Assembly (NCBI RefSeq): GCF_013114835.1
Contig: NZ_JAAVLW010000005.1
Location: 186,001-250,000 of the forward strand
Direction: 5' to 3'
DNA length: 64,000 nt
From: Bradyrhizobium archetypum
GTDB taxonomy: Bacteria > Pseudomonadota > Alphaproteobacteria > Rhizobiales > Xanthobacteraceae
In this document: one piece after another, positions 1 to 8,134 of the stretch
How positions within the stretch are numbered: the first letter of the stretch is position 1
Layout of the letters: every line of letters begins with the position of its first letter
Translations under genes and position numbers: made by a program
The notes under the pieces: generated by a model
The model's database searches: none
What the model was told of the DNA's origin: nothing
The model's input: the letters and a program-made list of their open reading frames with translations, nothing else

Positions 1-561
1 ATCGGCACGGTCATCGGACTTGCGCTCGGCATTGCATTTGGGATTTCCACCACGCTCGACCGCTTGATGGAAGTGACCGTCGAGGCGATCAGGCCGATCC
101 CCTCGATCGCGCTGCTGCCGATCGCGCTGATCGCGCTTGGCTTCGGCTATCGCATGGAAATCGTGATCGTCGCATTTGCCTGTATCTGGCCGGTCCTGAT
201 CCTCTCGCGCGCGGCTGTGCGCAGCATCGAGCCGCGGTTGATGGAAGTGGCGCGGGCGCTGCGGCTGCCGCCGGCGCAGCGAGTCTGGAAGATCGTGATT
301 CCGGCGGCGCTGCCGCGGATCTTTGTCGCCTTTCGGCTATCGGCGGGCATCGCGCTGATCGTCGCCGTGACGGTCGAAATCGCCATCAATCCGCTTGGCC
401 TCGGCGCCGGCATCATGCTGGCGCAGCAGGCGCTACGCCCTGACTTGATGCTGGCCTATCTGGTCTGGATCGGCGTCATCGGATATGCGCTCAACGTTCT
501 TCTCATCGTGGCCCAGAACCGTCTGTTCGGCCGTGCTGCCCTGAGCGGAGACGGCCAATGA
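1..561 (+). CDS. ABC transporter permease, NitT/TauT/SsuC type (5' end outside window)
   Basis: Inner-membrane permease of an ATP-driven importer. The frame is open from base 1, so the true start lies upstream; 186 codons are visible. The BPD_transp_1 signature is clear: hydrophobic helices, then the cytoplasmic EAA-type loop that contacts the ATPase (EVARALRLPPAQRVWKIVIP, near the middle), then two or three more helices. The stop overlaps the next permease start by 4 bases (ATGA), so the two are translationally coupled and probably form a heterodimer. The ATPase and binding protein are expected upstream, outside the window. Family knowledge points to sulfonate, taurine, nitrate or pyrimidine-like substrates; the sequence does not decide which. 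Confidence 0.9.
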   Translation: MGTVIGLALGIAFGISTTLDRLMEVTVEAIRPIPSIALLPIALIALGFGYRMEIVIVAFACIWPVLILSRAAVRSIEPRLMEVARALRLPPAQRVWKIVIPAALPRIFVAFRLSAGIALIVAVTVEIAINPLGLGAGIMLAQQALRPDLMLAYLVWIGVIGYALNVLLIVAQNRLFGRAALSGDGQ

Positions 562-1325
562 ACCGGGCCGTCATCATCTGGCGCGTGGCGAGCTTTCTGG
601 TCGCGGCCGGCTTCATCGCGCTCTGGCAGTTGATCGCCAATCTGAAACTGGTCTCACCCGTGTTCCTGCCGGGGCCTGATAGAGCCTGGGGCGCGCTGGT
701 GCGCGGATTTTCGTCCGGAGACCTCTGGAGCAAGCTTGCGGGAACGCTCGAACACATGGCCTATGGCTGGCTTGCCGCCTCCATTGCCGGCATCGCGATC
801 GGCGCGATCATTGGATCATCGCGCACGATGCGGACCTATGTCGCGCCGTCGCTGGAGTTTTTGCGGCCGCTGCCGGTCTCGGCAATCATTCCGGTAGCGA
901 TTGCCATGCTCGGTCTGACCCAGGCGATGGCGCTGTTCGTGATCGCCTTCGGCGCAATCTGGCCAATCATGCTGGCGACCATCCACGGTTTCGCCGCCGT
1001 CGAGCCGCGCCTCTACGAAGTGGCGCGCTCGCTGCAAATGTCGCGGCTGGCAGTCATCTTCAAGATCGCGCTGCCTTCCGCCAGCCCCGACATTCTCGCC
1101 GGCATGCGCCTCAGCCTGACGGTGGCACTGATCCTCTCGGTGGTCTGCGAAATCCTGGCCGGCCTCGACGGGCTCGGCCATTGGGTGCTGCTATCGGCCC
1201 GCGCGTTCCGCTCGGCCGACCTGTTCGCCGGTGTCATCCTGCTGGGGTTGACCGGTTACGTGACTTCGGTCGCGATGTCGCTTGCCGAGCACAGGCTGCT
1301 GGCGTGGCAGGCGGCGCAGCGCTGA
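558..1325 (+). CDS. ABC transporter permease, NitT/TauT/SsuC type
   Basis: Second permease of the same importer, 255 aa, a full length for the family. It has about six hydrophobic helices and the EAA loop EVARSLQMSRLAVIFKIALP around residues 155-175. The start overlaps the preceding permease stop (ATGA). Two consecutive permease genes of the same family suggest a heterodimeric membrane domain. This appears to be the last gene of the operon: a dispersed repeat begins 10 bases after the stop and no same-strand gene follows closely. Substrate not assignable from sequence. Confidence 0.9.
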   Translation: MNRAVIIWRVASFLVAAGFIALWQLIANLKLVSPVFLPGPDRAWGALVRGFSSGDLWSKLAGTLEHMAYGWLAASIAGIAIGAIIGSSRTMRTYVAPSLEFLRPLPVSAIIPVAIAMLGLTQAMALFVIAFGAIWPIMLATIHGFAAVEPRLYEVARSLQMSRLAVIFKIALPSASPDILAGMRLSLTVALILSVVCEILAGLDGLGHWVLLSARAFRSADLFAGVILLGLTGYVTSVAMSLAEHRLLAWQAAQR

Positions 1326-1335
1326 GATAGCAGGA

Positions 1336-1408
1336 GCATTTTCGAGCGAAGCACGCCCTTGGACTTGATCCGTGGGTGGACACCGGTCCGCATCAAGAAA
1401 CGCGTCAA
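1336..1408 (+). repeat. Dispersed repeat, copy A
   Basis: A stretch containing TTCGAGCGAAGCACGCCC, GGACTTGATCCGTGGGTGG and ACACCGGTCCGCATCAAG. Its reverse complement matches 6826-6894 with only scattered substitutions and one indel, so the two are inverted copies of one element. Similar blocks are, to my memory, common between genes in Bradyrhizobium. No coding potential. Function unknown. Confidence 0.6.
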
Positions 1409-1779
1409 AAGACACTAAGGCTGCGAGACGCTCTCCGACACGGCCGATGAAGAAACGCTTGCCCGGAAGCGCTGCGGCTCGCGCTGAAGCCAGGATCGCC
1501 GCCTTGCTGCGCTCACAAGATCCCTGCCGGCAAGTCCGACCCACCGCCCCAAAGCCCGCAGACTGAAGGTAACGAGCACCTCATGGTGCCGCATTCCCTT
1601 GCCACCCTTCACCAGCCCGAGATCGCGGATGATGCAGTACGTCCCGCTGCTCATGCGGGCGAACTTCGCACCTCGAAAATGATTGCGCACACGCGACAAC
1701 ATGTGCGCAGCATGCATCGCACGTTGATTCAGTCAATCTTGACGGCTGCCGAATCAGCGGCGCGGAAAGGCGAAAGCCG
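1409..1779. other. Intergenic stretch, no supported gene
   Basis: Between the permease operon with its repeat and the small minus-strand gene at 1780. Open frames exist on both strands but none has a convincing ribosome binding site or a recognisable domain. I see no RNA gene or terminator that I can support. Confidence 0.4.
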
Positions 1780-2004
1780 TCAAAGCGTTGCGTTATTGCT
1801 GCGTTCGCCGATCCGATACAGCTGCGCGGTCCGGACCGGCATACGACCGAGCACCGAACGCCGCTCCTTCATGCGCGCGCTAGGCGCGTCCGGCTGCGCA
1901 AAGCATTCAAGAATCTGGATCCGGATTTCCTCCGCGAGCGGACCTTCGACTTGGCGCATGCGATTCCAGAGCCGGATGATTTCGCGTTGCTTCTCGACAT
2001 CCAT
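1780..2004 (-). CDS. Small hypothetical protein, 74 aa
   Basis: Unrecognised soluble protein beginning MDVEKQREIIRLWNRMRQ. The start at 2004 is well supported by GGAGGTGA five bases upstream on the minus strand, one of the strongest ribosome binding sites in the window. The first half is charged and likely helical; a single Cys lies in ILECF. No membrane segment or signal peptide. It stands alone between the ABC operon and the CAP-domain gene. A real gene of unknown function. Confidence 0.7.
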   Translation of the reverse strand: MDVEKQREIIRLWNRMRQVEGPLAEEIRIQILECFAQPDAPSARMKERRSVLGRMPVRTAQLYRIGERSNNATL

Positions 2005-2100
2005 TGGTCACCTCCGAAGATGATCAATGAGAACATAACAGGAACGATATTGCAAGCCGCAATTGGCGAATACACCGAGGCGTCCACTCGAGTTTCGGTT

Positions 2101-2682
2101 CTACAAGCAGAGGCTCAGAATCTTCAGCCGGCAGGATTCAGCTGCGCGCGATTTCGGCTTCGCAATATTTGCCTGCTTTGATTCCTTCGACGGACTCTTT
2201 GGCGAAGCCTTCGGTTTGGGACGCTCGTAGTCGCCTGCGATCACCATGGCCCAGTACGTGCGACCGGTCTTCGCGCTCTTCACGCTGGCAACGCCGACGC
2301 GCGTCGCGCCAGGCAACAGGAGGTTCTTCCGATGCCCTGACGAATTGATCCACTGGTCGAGGGTTTTGGGAAAACTCTCGTAACCATAGGCAATGTTCTC
2401 GGCGGCTCGGCCTGCGCCCGCCGGGCTTACTCGCGTATTGAACCGACCAAGAACATCGTGATCGAGTTGGTCCTTTGCAGCCATTGCTTGGGCCTGGTCA
2501 TGTGCAATCCGGGTGAGAGTAGCATCCAGGGTTACGCGCTTCTCCCCGTGCTTCAGCCGAAAATCAGAAATCATCTGCGCGGGATTGGCCGCGGCCGTCC
2601 GGCCGCCGACGGCGGCAAAGCAAATCACCAGCCCCAGCAGAAGCGCCTGCCGCGCCAGGATGACCGTCTTGCTACCAGCCAA
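2101..2682 (-). CDS. Secreted CAP (SCP/PR-1) domain protein
   Basis: 193 aa. A signal peptide covers about residues 1-32 (LLLGLVICFAAVGGRTAAA). The CAP/SCP domain follows: a helical region HDQAQAMAAKDQLDHD near residue 60, then AAENIAYGYESFPKTLDQW and INSSGHRKNLLLPGATRVGV, which carry the conserved Glu and His of the CAP cavity. The last 40 residues are a Lys/Ser/Pro-rich tail, a possible cell-wall or polyanion contact. Bacterial CAP proteins are exported; their biochemical role is mostly unknown. Monocistronic, with tRNA-Pro just upstream on the same strand. Confidence 0.85.
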   Translation of the reverse strand: MAGSKTVILARQALLLGLVICFAAVGGRTAAANPAQMISDFRLKHGEKRVTLDATLTRIAHDQAQAMAAKDQLDHDVLGRFNTRVSPAGAGRAAENIAYGYESFPKTLDQWINSSGHRKNLLLPGATRVGVASVKSAKTGRTYWAMVIAGDYERPKPKASPKSPSKESKQANIAKPKSRAAESCRLKILSLCL

Positions 2683-2754
2683 AAATTATTCCCCTGCCCC
2701 AATTGCGCCGGGAAGATTCAACCCGAAAAAGACGCACCAACTCATTGATTTTAT

Positions 2755-2831
2755 TGGTCGGGGCAGCTGGATTCGAACCAACGACCTGCAGTACCCAAAA
2801 CTGCCGCGCTACCAGGCTGCGCTATACCCCG
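2755..2831 (-). tRNA. tRNA-Pro (anticodon TGG)
   Basis: On the minus strand the transcript starts CGGGGTA and ends TGCCCCG-A-CCA, giving a 7-bp acceptor stem (one G-U pair), discriminator A and an encoded CCA. The anticodon arm is GCAGT-TTTGGGT-ACTGC, so the anticodon is TGG (Pro). The T arm contains GGTTCGAATCC. Length 77 nt with CCA. The cloverleaf was folded by eye. Confidence 0.95.
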
Positions 2832-2894
2832 ATCTGACGCTGGAATGCGTCGATACACGCTAAAACCGCAGCCATCAAGACGACCGATGACCCG

Positions 2895-3395
2895 TCAGCG
2901 CTTGTTGAACAGCGGGTGCGCCACCCGGTCGCCCGGCTGGATGCCATATTTTTGCGCCGTACCCGCAATCACTTCCAAAACGCCCCTGGCTGGTCCGCCC
3001 GAGGAGATGATCCTGGTGGACAGCGGCTCGGTATTTTCCGCGATCCGCAGGATACGGCCGTCGGCGCGAATGAAGATCATGTCGAGGGAGATGTAGGTGT
3101 TCTTCATCCACATCGAGATCTGCTGTTCGGGCGAGAAATCGAACAGCATGCCCTTCCCGTCGGGAAGCTCCTTGCGGTACATCAGCCCGGTCTGCTTCTC
3201 CTCTTCCGTGGTCGCCATCTCGACCGAGAACACGTGCACGCCCGACTTGGTGACGATCTCGAGCGGCTGAACGCTCGCGGCCCGCGCGACCACATTGGTG
3301 CAGAGGAAGACTAGCACGATCACCGCGACCGCCGCGAGCGATGTCGTCAGGCGACCGCCGATGCGAAGCCGGGCATGCACAAATGCGAAATTCAT
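2895..3395 (-). CDS. DUF192 family protein, membrane-anchored or exported
   Basis: 166 aa from the start chosen at 3395 (MNFAFVHARLRIGGRL); the frame is open another 35 codons upstream, but that part looks non-coding. One hydrophobic segment at about residues 15-38 (TTSLAAVAVIVLVFLCTNVV) is a signal peptide or N-terminal anchor. The DUF192 domain fills the rest: TEEEKQTGLMYRKELPDGKG, SMWMKNTYISLDMIFIRADG and a C-terminal VLEVIAGTAQKYGIQPGDRV. The family is widespread in alphaproteobacteria and its biochemical role is not established. Downstream of the cold-shock gene on the same strand, separated by about 130 bases. Confidence 0.88.
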   Translation of the reverse strand: MNFAFVHARLRIGGRLTTSLAAVAVIVLVFLCTNVVARAASVQPLEIVTKSGVHVFSVEMATTEEEKQTGLMYRKELPDGKGMLFDFSPEQQISMWMKNTYISLDMIFIRADGRILRIAENTEPLSTRIISSGGPARGVLEVIAGTAQKYGIQPGDRVAHPLFNKR

Positions 3396-3524
3396 CAAAG
3401 CACTCACGCAGGATATCTCGGAGAATTGGCCGGGAACCCTAACCTGAGGATTGCGGCAAATGCCAGAGGCCGCCGCGCGCGTGCGCGGCGGCCGGCTCAC
3501 ATTTCCGTCAGCGATATGGCAGGT

Positions 3525-4205
3525 TCAATGCGAGGACAGTGCCGACGGACCGGTCTCCGGATGGATCTCGGCCGCCATCATGCCCTTGGATCCGGGTCCG
3601 TAGCGAACCAGCACGTATTGGCCCGGCCGCAGCTCGGTCATGCCGAAGCGCCGCAATGTTTCCATGTGGACGAAAATATCCGGCGTACCCTCACCGCAGG
3701 TCAGGAAGCCGAAACCGCGTAGCCGGTTGAACCATTTCACTTGGGCCCGCTCCAGGCCGCTGGTCGGCGTGACGCTGACATGGGTCCGGGGCGGCAGCAT
3801 TTGCGCCGGATGGATCGCGGTCGACTCGTCCATCGAGACGATCCGGAACGCCTGATAACCCTTGGCGCGCTGGACGCATTCGACCACCACCCGCGCACCT
3901 TCATACGCGGTCTGGTACCCGTCGCGCCTGAGCACGGTGACGTGCAGCAGCACGTCGGGCCAGCCATTGTCCGGCACGATGAAGCCATATCCTTTGGAAG
4001 CGTCGAACCATTTGATGACGCCGGATATTTCGACAAGGTTAGCCGCGGCATCGCCGAGCCCCGACAACGCATCCACCGCCGGGTCGCGCTGTGCGCCCGC
4101 TGCGTATTCACCCGGTCCAAGCCTGTTCTGCCCTGTCCCGCCTGGCGGCGGCCCCCCGAGCTTCTTGGACCCAAATTCGTCCGACCCCATGACCCCGGAC
4201 CTCAC
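3525..4205 (-). CDS. Protein with two cold-shock domains
   Basis: 226 aa. Residues 1-55 are a Gly/Pro-rich linker. Cold-shock domain 1 spans about 58-125 with RNP1-like KGYGFIV and RNP2-like VLLHV; domain 2 spans about 152-220 with RGFGFLT and DIFVHM. Each domain is an OB-fold that binds single-stranded RNA or DNA. Two-domain proteins of about 200-230 aa are typical of Rhizobiales and are usually annotated as cold-shock proteins; roles in RNA chaperoning or stationary-phase survival are inferred. A second ATG lies five codons in (4190). A 180-base gap upstream could hold a structured 5' UTR, but I could not fold it. Confidence 0.92.
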   Translation of the reverse strand: MRSGVMGSDEFGSKKLGGPPPGGTGQNRLGPGEYAAGAQRDPAVDALSGLGDAAANLVEISGVIKWFDASKGYGFIVPDNGWPDVLLHVTVLRRDGYQTAYEGARVVVECVQRAKGYQAFRIVSMDESTAIHPAQMLPPRTHVSVTPTSGLERAQVKWFNRLRGFGFLTCGEGTPDIFVHMETLRRFGMTELRPGQYVLVRYGPGSKGMMAAEIHPETGPSALSSH

Positions 4206-4389
4206 ACTTCAAAAAAGCGGCCCGCTGTCGCCCTAGCGGACCTGAACACGCGCCCTACCATGACCATCATGATAACGCAGCGCGAATCTCTCGAATCGAA
4301 GATAACACTCCCGATTGTGGCGCATAGCTAAAAAAGCAAAATGGCCTGCAACTATGAACAGGCTTGCACAGCCGCGAATCAGTTGGAGA

Positions 4390-5151
4390 TCAATTGCCTA
4401 CAAACGGTCCGAGCGTTTCTCCGATGTCGTGACGGATCACCAGATCGGCAACGTCATCCTGTTCGGTAGGTTCATTGTTGATGATAACGAGCTTTGCACC
4501 GCAGTTCTTGGCCATCAGCGGAAAACCCGCGGCAGGCCAAACGACCAGCGAGGAACCAATGGCCAGGAACAGATCGCAATGCTGGGCCAGTTCGGTAGCC
4601 CGGCGCATCGCATCCTCCGGCATCGCCTGTCCAAAGGAGATCGTCGCCGTCTTCACCGGATCATCGCAAATGGTGCAGTCGGGTGCGTCGCCGGTTTCAT
4701 CGAAACGCGCTTTTACCCAGGAAAGCTCATAGGCATGTCCACAGCCGATGCAGCGGGCATAGGTGGTGTTGCCGTGCAATTCGATCACATCGTCGCTCTT
4801 GAAGCCCGACGCTTGATGCAAATTGTCGATGTTCTGGGTGATGATTGCCGGGATCTTCCCAGCCCTGTAGAGCGAGGCCAGCGCGCGATGGCCGCGGCCG
4901 GGCTTGGCCGCCGCAAAGGTCTCTTCCATCGCAAAACGTCGCCGCCAAGCCTCGGCCCGCGCATCGGCGCTGGCCACGAATTCGTCGAACGCGATCGGAC
5001 GGTTACGCGTCCATAGGCCGCCGGGGGAACGGAAATCCGGAATGCCGCATTCGGTAGAAATGCCGGCTCCGGTAAAGGGAACGATACATGCGGCTTCGGC
5101 GATCATATTGCCGAGTTGTTCGACGCCGCTGCGCAAATCCTTGGCGATCAC
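4390..5151 (-). CDS. cobB: NAD-dependent protein deacylase, sirtuin (CobB-like)
   Basis: 253 aa, the normal size for bacterial sirtuins. All core motifs are present: the NAD-binding GAGISTECGIPDFRSPGGLW near residues 27-46, TQNIDNLHQASG, the catalytic His in ELHGNTTYA, two CxxC zinc pairs (CIGC and CTIC), and AIGSSLVVWPAAGF in the Rossmann part. It removes acetyl or acyl groups from lysine using NAD; targets in this organism cannot be read from sequence. Monocistronic. A second, unrelated SIR2-type protein lies at 59879-60835. Confidence 0.93.
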   Translation of the reverse strand: MIAKDLRSGVEQLGNMIAEAACIVPFTGAGISTECGIPDFRSPGGLWTRNRPIAFDEFVASADARAEAWRRRFAMEETFAAAKPGRGHRALASLYRAGKIPAIITQNIDNLHQASGFKSDDVIELHGNTTYARCIGCGHAYELSWVKARFDETGDAPDCTICDDPVKTATISFGQAMPEDAMRRATELAQHCDLFLAIGSSLVVWPAAGFPLMAKNCGAKLVIINNEPTEQDDVADLVIRHDIGETLGPFVGN

Positions 5152-5301
5152 GCTGACATTTTCCGAATGGTTGGGCTGCGCGGACTATAGCACGGTCATT
5201 CCGATTAACAGATCGATGCGCCTGCCCCGAGGCGCATTGCGCATATTGTCAGGCGGATCTATCAAGCCACCTTATATCTGCAGCTTCGGTCCGCTCGCCG
5301 A

Positions 5302-5536
5302 TCATGCCGCCTTGGCAGCCGATTCCTTCGGCTCCTTGGCCTCTTCGCTCTTTTTCGCTTTCAGTGCGGGTGCGCTTTCAGGCTTCTTCGCCGGCTTGCC
5401 ATATTGGGCGAGCTTTTCCAGTTCCGCTTCCAAGTCGGCGCGGCCGCGCCACCTTCTCGAACAGCTTGTCGGTGGCGTGCTCGCGCAGGCCTGCCAGTTC
5501 TTCGATGCTCAATGAATCCAGATCAATCTTTGCCAT
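5302..5536 (-). pseudogene. H-NS-like histone family gene with a one-base frameshift
   Basis: The start at 5536 follows GGAGGTTCC. The frame reads MAKIDLDSLSIEELAGLREH, then ATDKLFEKVA, and leaves frame within the GC-rich run 5437-5451; the resulting product stops at 5378 (52 aa). Shifting one base restores DLEAELEKLAQYGKPAKK and a Lys/Glu/Ala-rich tail ending in ESAAKAA with a stop at 5302. The total of 235 bases is 3n+1, consistent with one extra base. The restored 77-aa protein resembles short rhizobial H-NS-family DNA-binding proteins. Either the gene is broken or the base is a sequencing error. Confidence 0.75.
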
Positions 5537-5720
5537 TGGAACCTCCGGTTTGATCTTTCGCTAACGGGAACCCGCGTGAGCGACAAATGCGCCACAGCTT
5601 TTTCACCGCCTTCGTTTCGTAGGGACAGTGATCACAATGCTGCAGGCGCTTCCCCATTCACGCCCCATTCGCGCATGCCAATGACGCGGGGCGCGAATCA
5701 AGCAAAAAGACGGATGGGCG

Positions 5721-5888
5721 ATGACAGAGAAGGAAGAAAGACTCGCGCGCGACCGTGCCGAAATCGCCGCACGTGTCGCGAGCTTCAGGCAGACCCAGCA
5801 GAAGTTCGAACGCGAGCGCGAAGAATATTACGAGACGACCCTGGCCAACGCATTGAACGGAACCAATCGGCCCTCAATCTGGCGTTGA
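5721..5888 (+). CDS. Small charged hypothetical protein, 55 aa
   Basis: The frame reads MTEKEERLARDRAEIAARVA and continues FRQTQQKFEREREEYYETT. It is strongly helical and rich in Glu/Arg with heptad-like spacing, so a short coiled coil is likely. No membrane segment. The ribosome binding site is weak (GGATGGGCG). Helical microproteins of this kind are, to my memory, annotated in related genomes as hypothetical. Function unknown. Confidence 0.6.
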   Translation: MTEKEERLARDRAEIAARVASFRQTQQKFEREREEYYETTLANALNGTNRPSIWR

Positions 5889-6197
5889 ACCGGAGCTGGC
5901 GGTCTTGTCTGGCGTTCGCGTTATCTCCAACGCAATATCGCGCGGAACCCGAAAGCGGCGCGCAACAGCGGGAACGAAGCCGGACCCTCGACGTTTTCCT
6001 TTCAAGTGCAGCAGCCTTGCGAGAGGTGAAGCACGAAAGACCCCGTCTACATCTTCGGATGCGGGCGGGGTTTTCGTTCGGGCGTATGGCCCGCGATCGC
6101 ACACGATCCCGAGCCATGCGATCGCGCGGGCCCGACCATCACAGTATGCGGGAACTAATACGGCCGTTACGGTGTTCATCGTCGGGGAAGGTGTGCG
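5889..6197. other. Intergenic stretch between two microprotein genes
   Basis: No supported gene. It contains a GC-rich hairpin at 6037-6074, listed separately. Several overlapping open frames here read as arginine-rich translations of non-coding DNA. Confidence 0.4.
6037..6074 (+). terminator. Possible Rho-independent terminator
   Basis: AAGACCCCGTC pairs with GGCGGGGTTTT (two wobble pairs) around an 16-base loop, and the 3' arm ends in T residues. It would end transcription from the 55-aa gene upstream. Loop size and wobble pairs make this only a candidate. Confidence 0.4.
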
Positions 6198-6302
6198 ATG
6201 CCCGTATGGATGGAAATTCTGATCAACGTGATCGGCTACGCTGGCTTCATCGCCGTCGCGACCTATCACAGATCGTCAAGCGAAAACCTGCCAGACCGTT
6301 GA
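6198..6302 (+). CDS. Small membrane protein, 34 aa
   Basis: The frame reads MPVWMEILINVIGYAGFIAV, then ATYHRSSSENLPDR. A single hydrophobic helix covers about residues 5-23, followed by a polar tail, suggesting one inner-membrane span. GGGGAAGGTGTGCG upstream supplies a plausible ribosome binding site. Too short for domain assignment. One of several microprotein genes in this region. Confidence 0.5.
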   Translation: MPVWMEILINVIGYAGFIAVATYHRSSSENLPDR

Positions 6303-6636
6303 ATGCCGCGCGTCAGTTCTCGTACGGTTGACCTGCCGCGCGGAGAAGCGTGTCGGCCCTGACCAGGGCTCGGCCGCTCTAGCTGACGCTTGGGCGGGCA
6401 TCCCGGCTCGGCTCTCCGCGCAGTATCATTCCCGTACACTTTGCGCCATCCGCCAATGGCCGGCGCATCATCAGGCACTACACGCGCCGTTGGAGATCAA
6501 AGACTCCTTTTGTTCTCCCGGAACGAACAGGGGGCGTATTTTTCGGCGCGGCCGCCCTCTTAAGATACCGTTACCTGGCAGAGACGTCGCTCGAACCTTT
6601 TTGGCGCAGCCCGTACTCATCTAAAAAGGTGCTGCG
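6303..6636. other. Intergenic stretch, no supported gene
   Basis: No reading frame with a good start or recognisable content. The last 60 bases are AT-richer and may hold the promoter of the 48-aa gene at 6637. Nothing else supported. Confidence 0.4.
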
Positions 6637-6783
6637 ATGACTCAAGCCGACCACTATCGAGAGCAGTCCGATCGGGCCCGGCGCCTCGCCCAAGCCGTCA
6701 AGGATCCCGAAGCTTCGAAGAAGCTGATCGAGATGGCCGAGGAATTCCGCCTCTACGCCGAGCGGCTGGAACAAATGCACTAA
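6637..6783 (+). CDS. Small helical hypothetical protein, 48 aa
   Basis: The frame reads MTQADHYREQSDRARRLAQA, then VKDPEASKKLIEMAEEF. Fully helical and charged, with a look of two short amphipathic helices. AAAAAGGTG ten bases upstream is an acceptable ribosome binding site. Short proteins of this pattern occur repeatedly in Bradyrhizobium genomes as hypothetical proteins (family recollection, not a search). A dispersed repeat follows. Confidence 0.65.
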   Translation: MTQADHYREQSDRARRLAQAVKDPEASKKLIEMAEEFRLYAERLEQMH

Positions 6784-6825
6784 AGCCTTTGCGGTTTGCA
6801 GAACCGAGATTCCAGATATTGGCTT

Positions 6826-6894
6826 GATGCGTCTTCCTGCTGCGAACCGGTATCCACCCACAGATCAAGTCCGAGGGCATGCTCCGCTCGAGAC
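6826..6894 (-). repeat. Dispersed repeat, copy B (inverted relative to copy A)
   Basis: Reads CGAACCGGTATCCACCCACA, GATCAAGTCCGAGGGCATGC and TCCGCTCGAG, matching the reverse complement of 1336-1408 with about one difference per six bases and one indel. Inverted relative to copy A and 5.4 kb away. No open frame. Confidence 0.6.
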
Positions 6895-7037
6895 GCTGTG
6901 GGCTCCTGCTCGGCGCGAAGCGATGGAAGCCTTAAGCCTTTATTTACCGCTTTGCGCTTTAGCGCCCCGCCGTTAACCCAACCTCTTTACAAGACGTAAA
7001 CGCGAGCCTGACAGGGTGCAGCCAGGAGGGTTGCACC

Positions 7038-7232
7038 ATGGTCATTTACCCCATACCGGTTGAAGTGACACAGGCCAGAATTCAGCTCGTCGTCGATCAG
7101 AACGCCAAGGCGCCGCAGCATACTATCAATCAGGATCTTCAGGCGGTCTACCATGCCAAGGCAGCCGCCATAGAGGCAGCCCTTGCCAATCTGCAGACCG
7201 AAGAAGCGTCCGCATTGGACGTCAAGGTCTGA
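7038..7232 (+). CDS. Small hypothetical protein, 64 aa
   Basis: The frame reads MVIYPIPVEVTQARIQLVVD and continues QNAKAPQHTINQDLQAVYH, ending in an Ala/Glu-rich helix. GGAGGG seven bases upstream is a strong ribosome binding site, which supports it against the longer but featureless frame on the opposite strand. Soluble, no Cys, no membrane segment. Unknown function. Confidence 0.65.
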   Translation: MVIYPIPVEVTQARIQLVVDQNAKAPQHTINQDLQAVYHAKAAAIEAALANLQTEEASALDVKV

Positions 7233-7366
7233 CCTGACGGCACACCAATCTTTGCGCGACTGCCAGGCCGCGTCCGGGCTCTCAGGCTCGCGATGCGAGT
7301 TGTTGCGCGCGGACGAGGCCGCCGATGCCGGCGAGCATGGCCAACCCCGCCAACCCAGATCCTTCG

Positions 7367-7522
7367 TTAGTGCATCAGGCGCGGCACCACGACGGATACC
7401 GCCAGCAACACGCCGAGGCTGCCCATAACGGACAATTTCATCCAAGCCGTTCTGGCGTCGGTGATCGGGAGCGCGAAGAAGAACATCATCCCGAGAATGA
7501 GCGGGCCATAGAGCAGATACAT
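7367..7522 (-). CDS. Small two-helix membrane protein, 51 aa
   Basis: Start chosen at 7522 (MYLLYGPLILGMMFFFALPI) because GGAGGG lies seven bases upstream; 14 further in-frame codons exist upstream but have no such site. Two hydrophobic helices flank a short loop TDARTAWMKL; the second is GSLGVLLAVSVVVP. Likely inner-membrane. Function unknown. Confidence 0.55.
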   Translation of the reverse strand: MYLLYGPLILGMMFFFALPITDARTAWMKLSVMGSLGVLLAVSVVVPRLMH

Positions 7523-7764
7523 GGTCGATCCCTCCATCGGTGCCACCATGGAGGGAAGAGCCATTTTCGTATGTGTGAGGGATCACGCTGCTGAGCGCAC
7601 TTTCAATCGGCGCTCGTCGAATGCCGCCGCAGGCCCGTCGCCGACAAACCACGTCGGCGGCGTCTTGTGATGCGGCGTCAATGTGGTTGCAATTTTACGC
7701 TTCTGGTTGTCTTGATGGCAACTTGGGCGTGCCAAACCATTCTTCAACGTCCGAGAGAGAATGT

Positions 7765-7923
7765 ATGTTTGGAAAGTTTCTACGCAACGAGAGCGGCGCA
7801 ACCGCGATCGAATACAGCCTCATTGCCGGGTTCATTGCCCTTGCCATCATCGCCGCGGTCGGAATGACCGGACAACAGCTCGTTGCGCTGTTCGAAAGCC
7901 TCATCCCCGCGCTGACACGATAG
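7765..7923 (+). CDS. Flp-family type IVb pilin
   Basis: 52 aa with the Flp prepilin pattern: short basic leader MFGKFLRNESG, the conserved TAIEYSLIAGFIALAIIAAV hydrophobic segment containing the Glu five residues into the mature form, and a short tail. The expected TadV-type prepilin peptidase cut is after Gly11. It would be the major subunit of a Tad pilus, but no tad/cpa assembly genes are nearby, so it is an orphan pilin that depends on a locus elsewhere. Confidence 0.88.
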   Translation: MFGKFLRNESGATAIEYSLIAGFIALAIIAAVGMTGQQLVALFESLIPALTR

Positions 7924-8134
7924 TTCGCGATCAAAGCGCGTCGAAAAGCAAATTTAAAAGCCGATCGGACATCTGCTTTCGGATTTCTCGATCGACGGTC
8001 GTCGATGCGCTCGCCTGGATTTCACGCTGGCGGCGCGCACCCCCTGCCCTGCGCTGCCATTTACTGCTACTTATCGGCCTCGGAAGCCCGAAACGAAACT
8101 CCAGTTTCCGCAAGAACTCAAGAGGACAACAAAA

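Noticed and set aside
1415..1717. 100-codon minus-strand frame in the intergenic region after the ABC permeases
   Set aside because: No ribosome site, no recognisable domain, runs into Ser/Arg-rich sequence near the dispersed repeat.
4904..5515. 203-codon plus-strand frame over the sirtuin 5' end and the H-NS-like gene
   Set aside because: Covers two genes on the other strand, has Ala/Ser/Arg-rich content and no ribosome site. The frameshifted minus-strand reading explains the region better.
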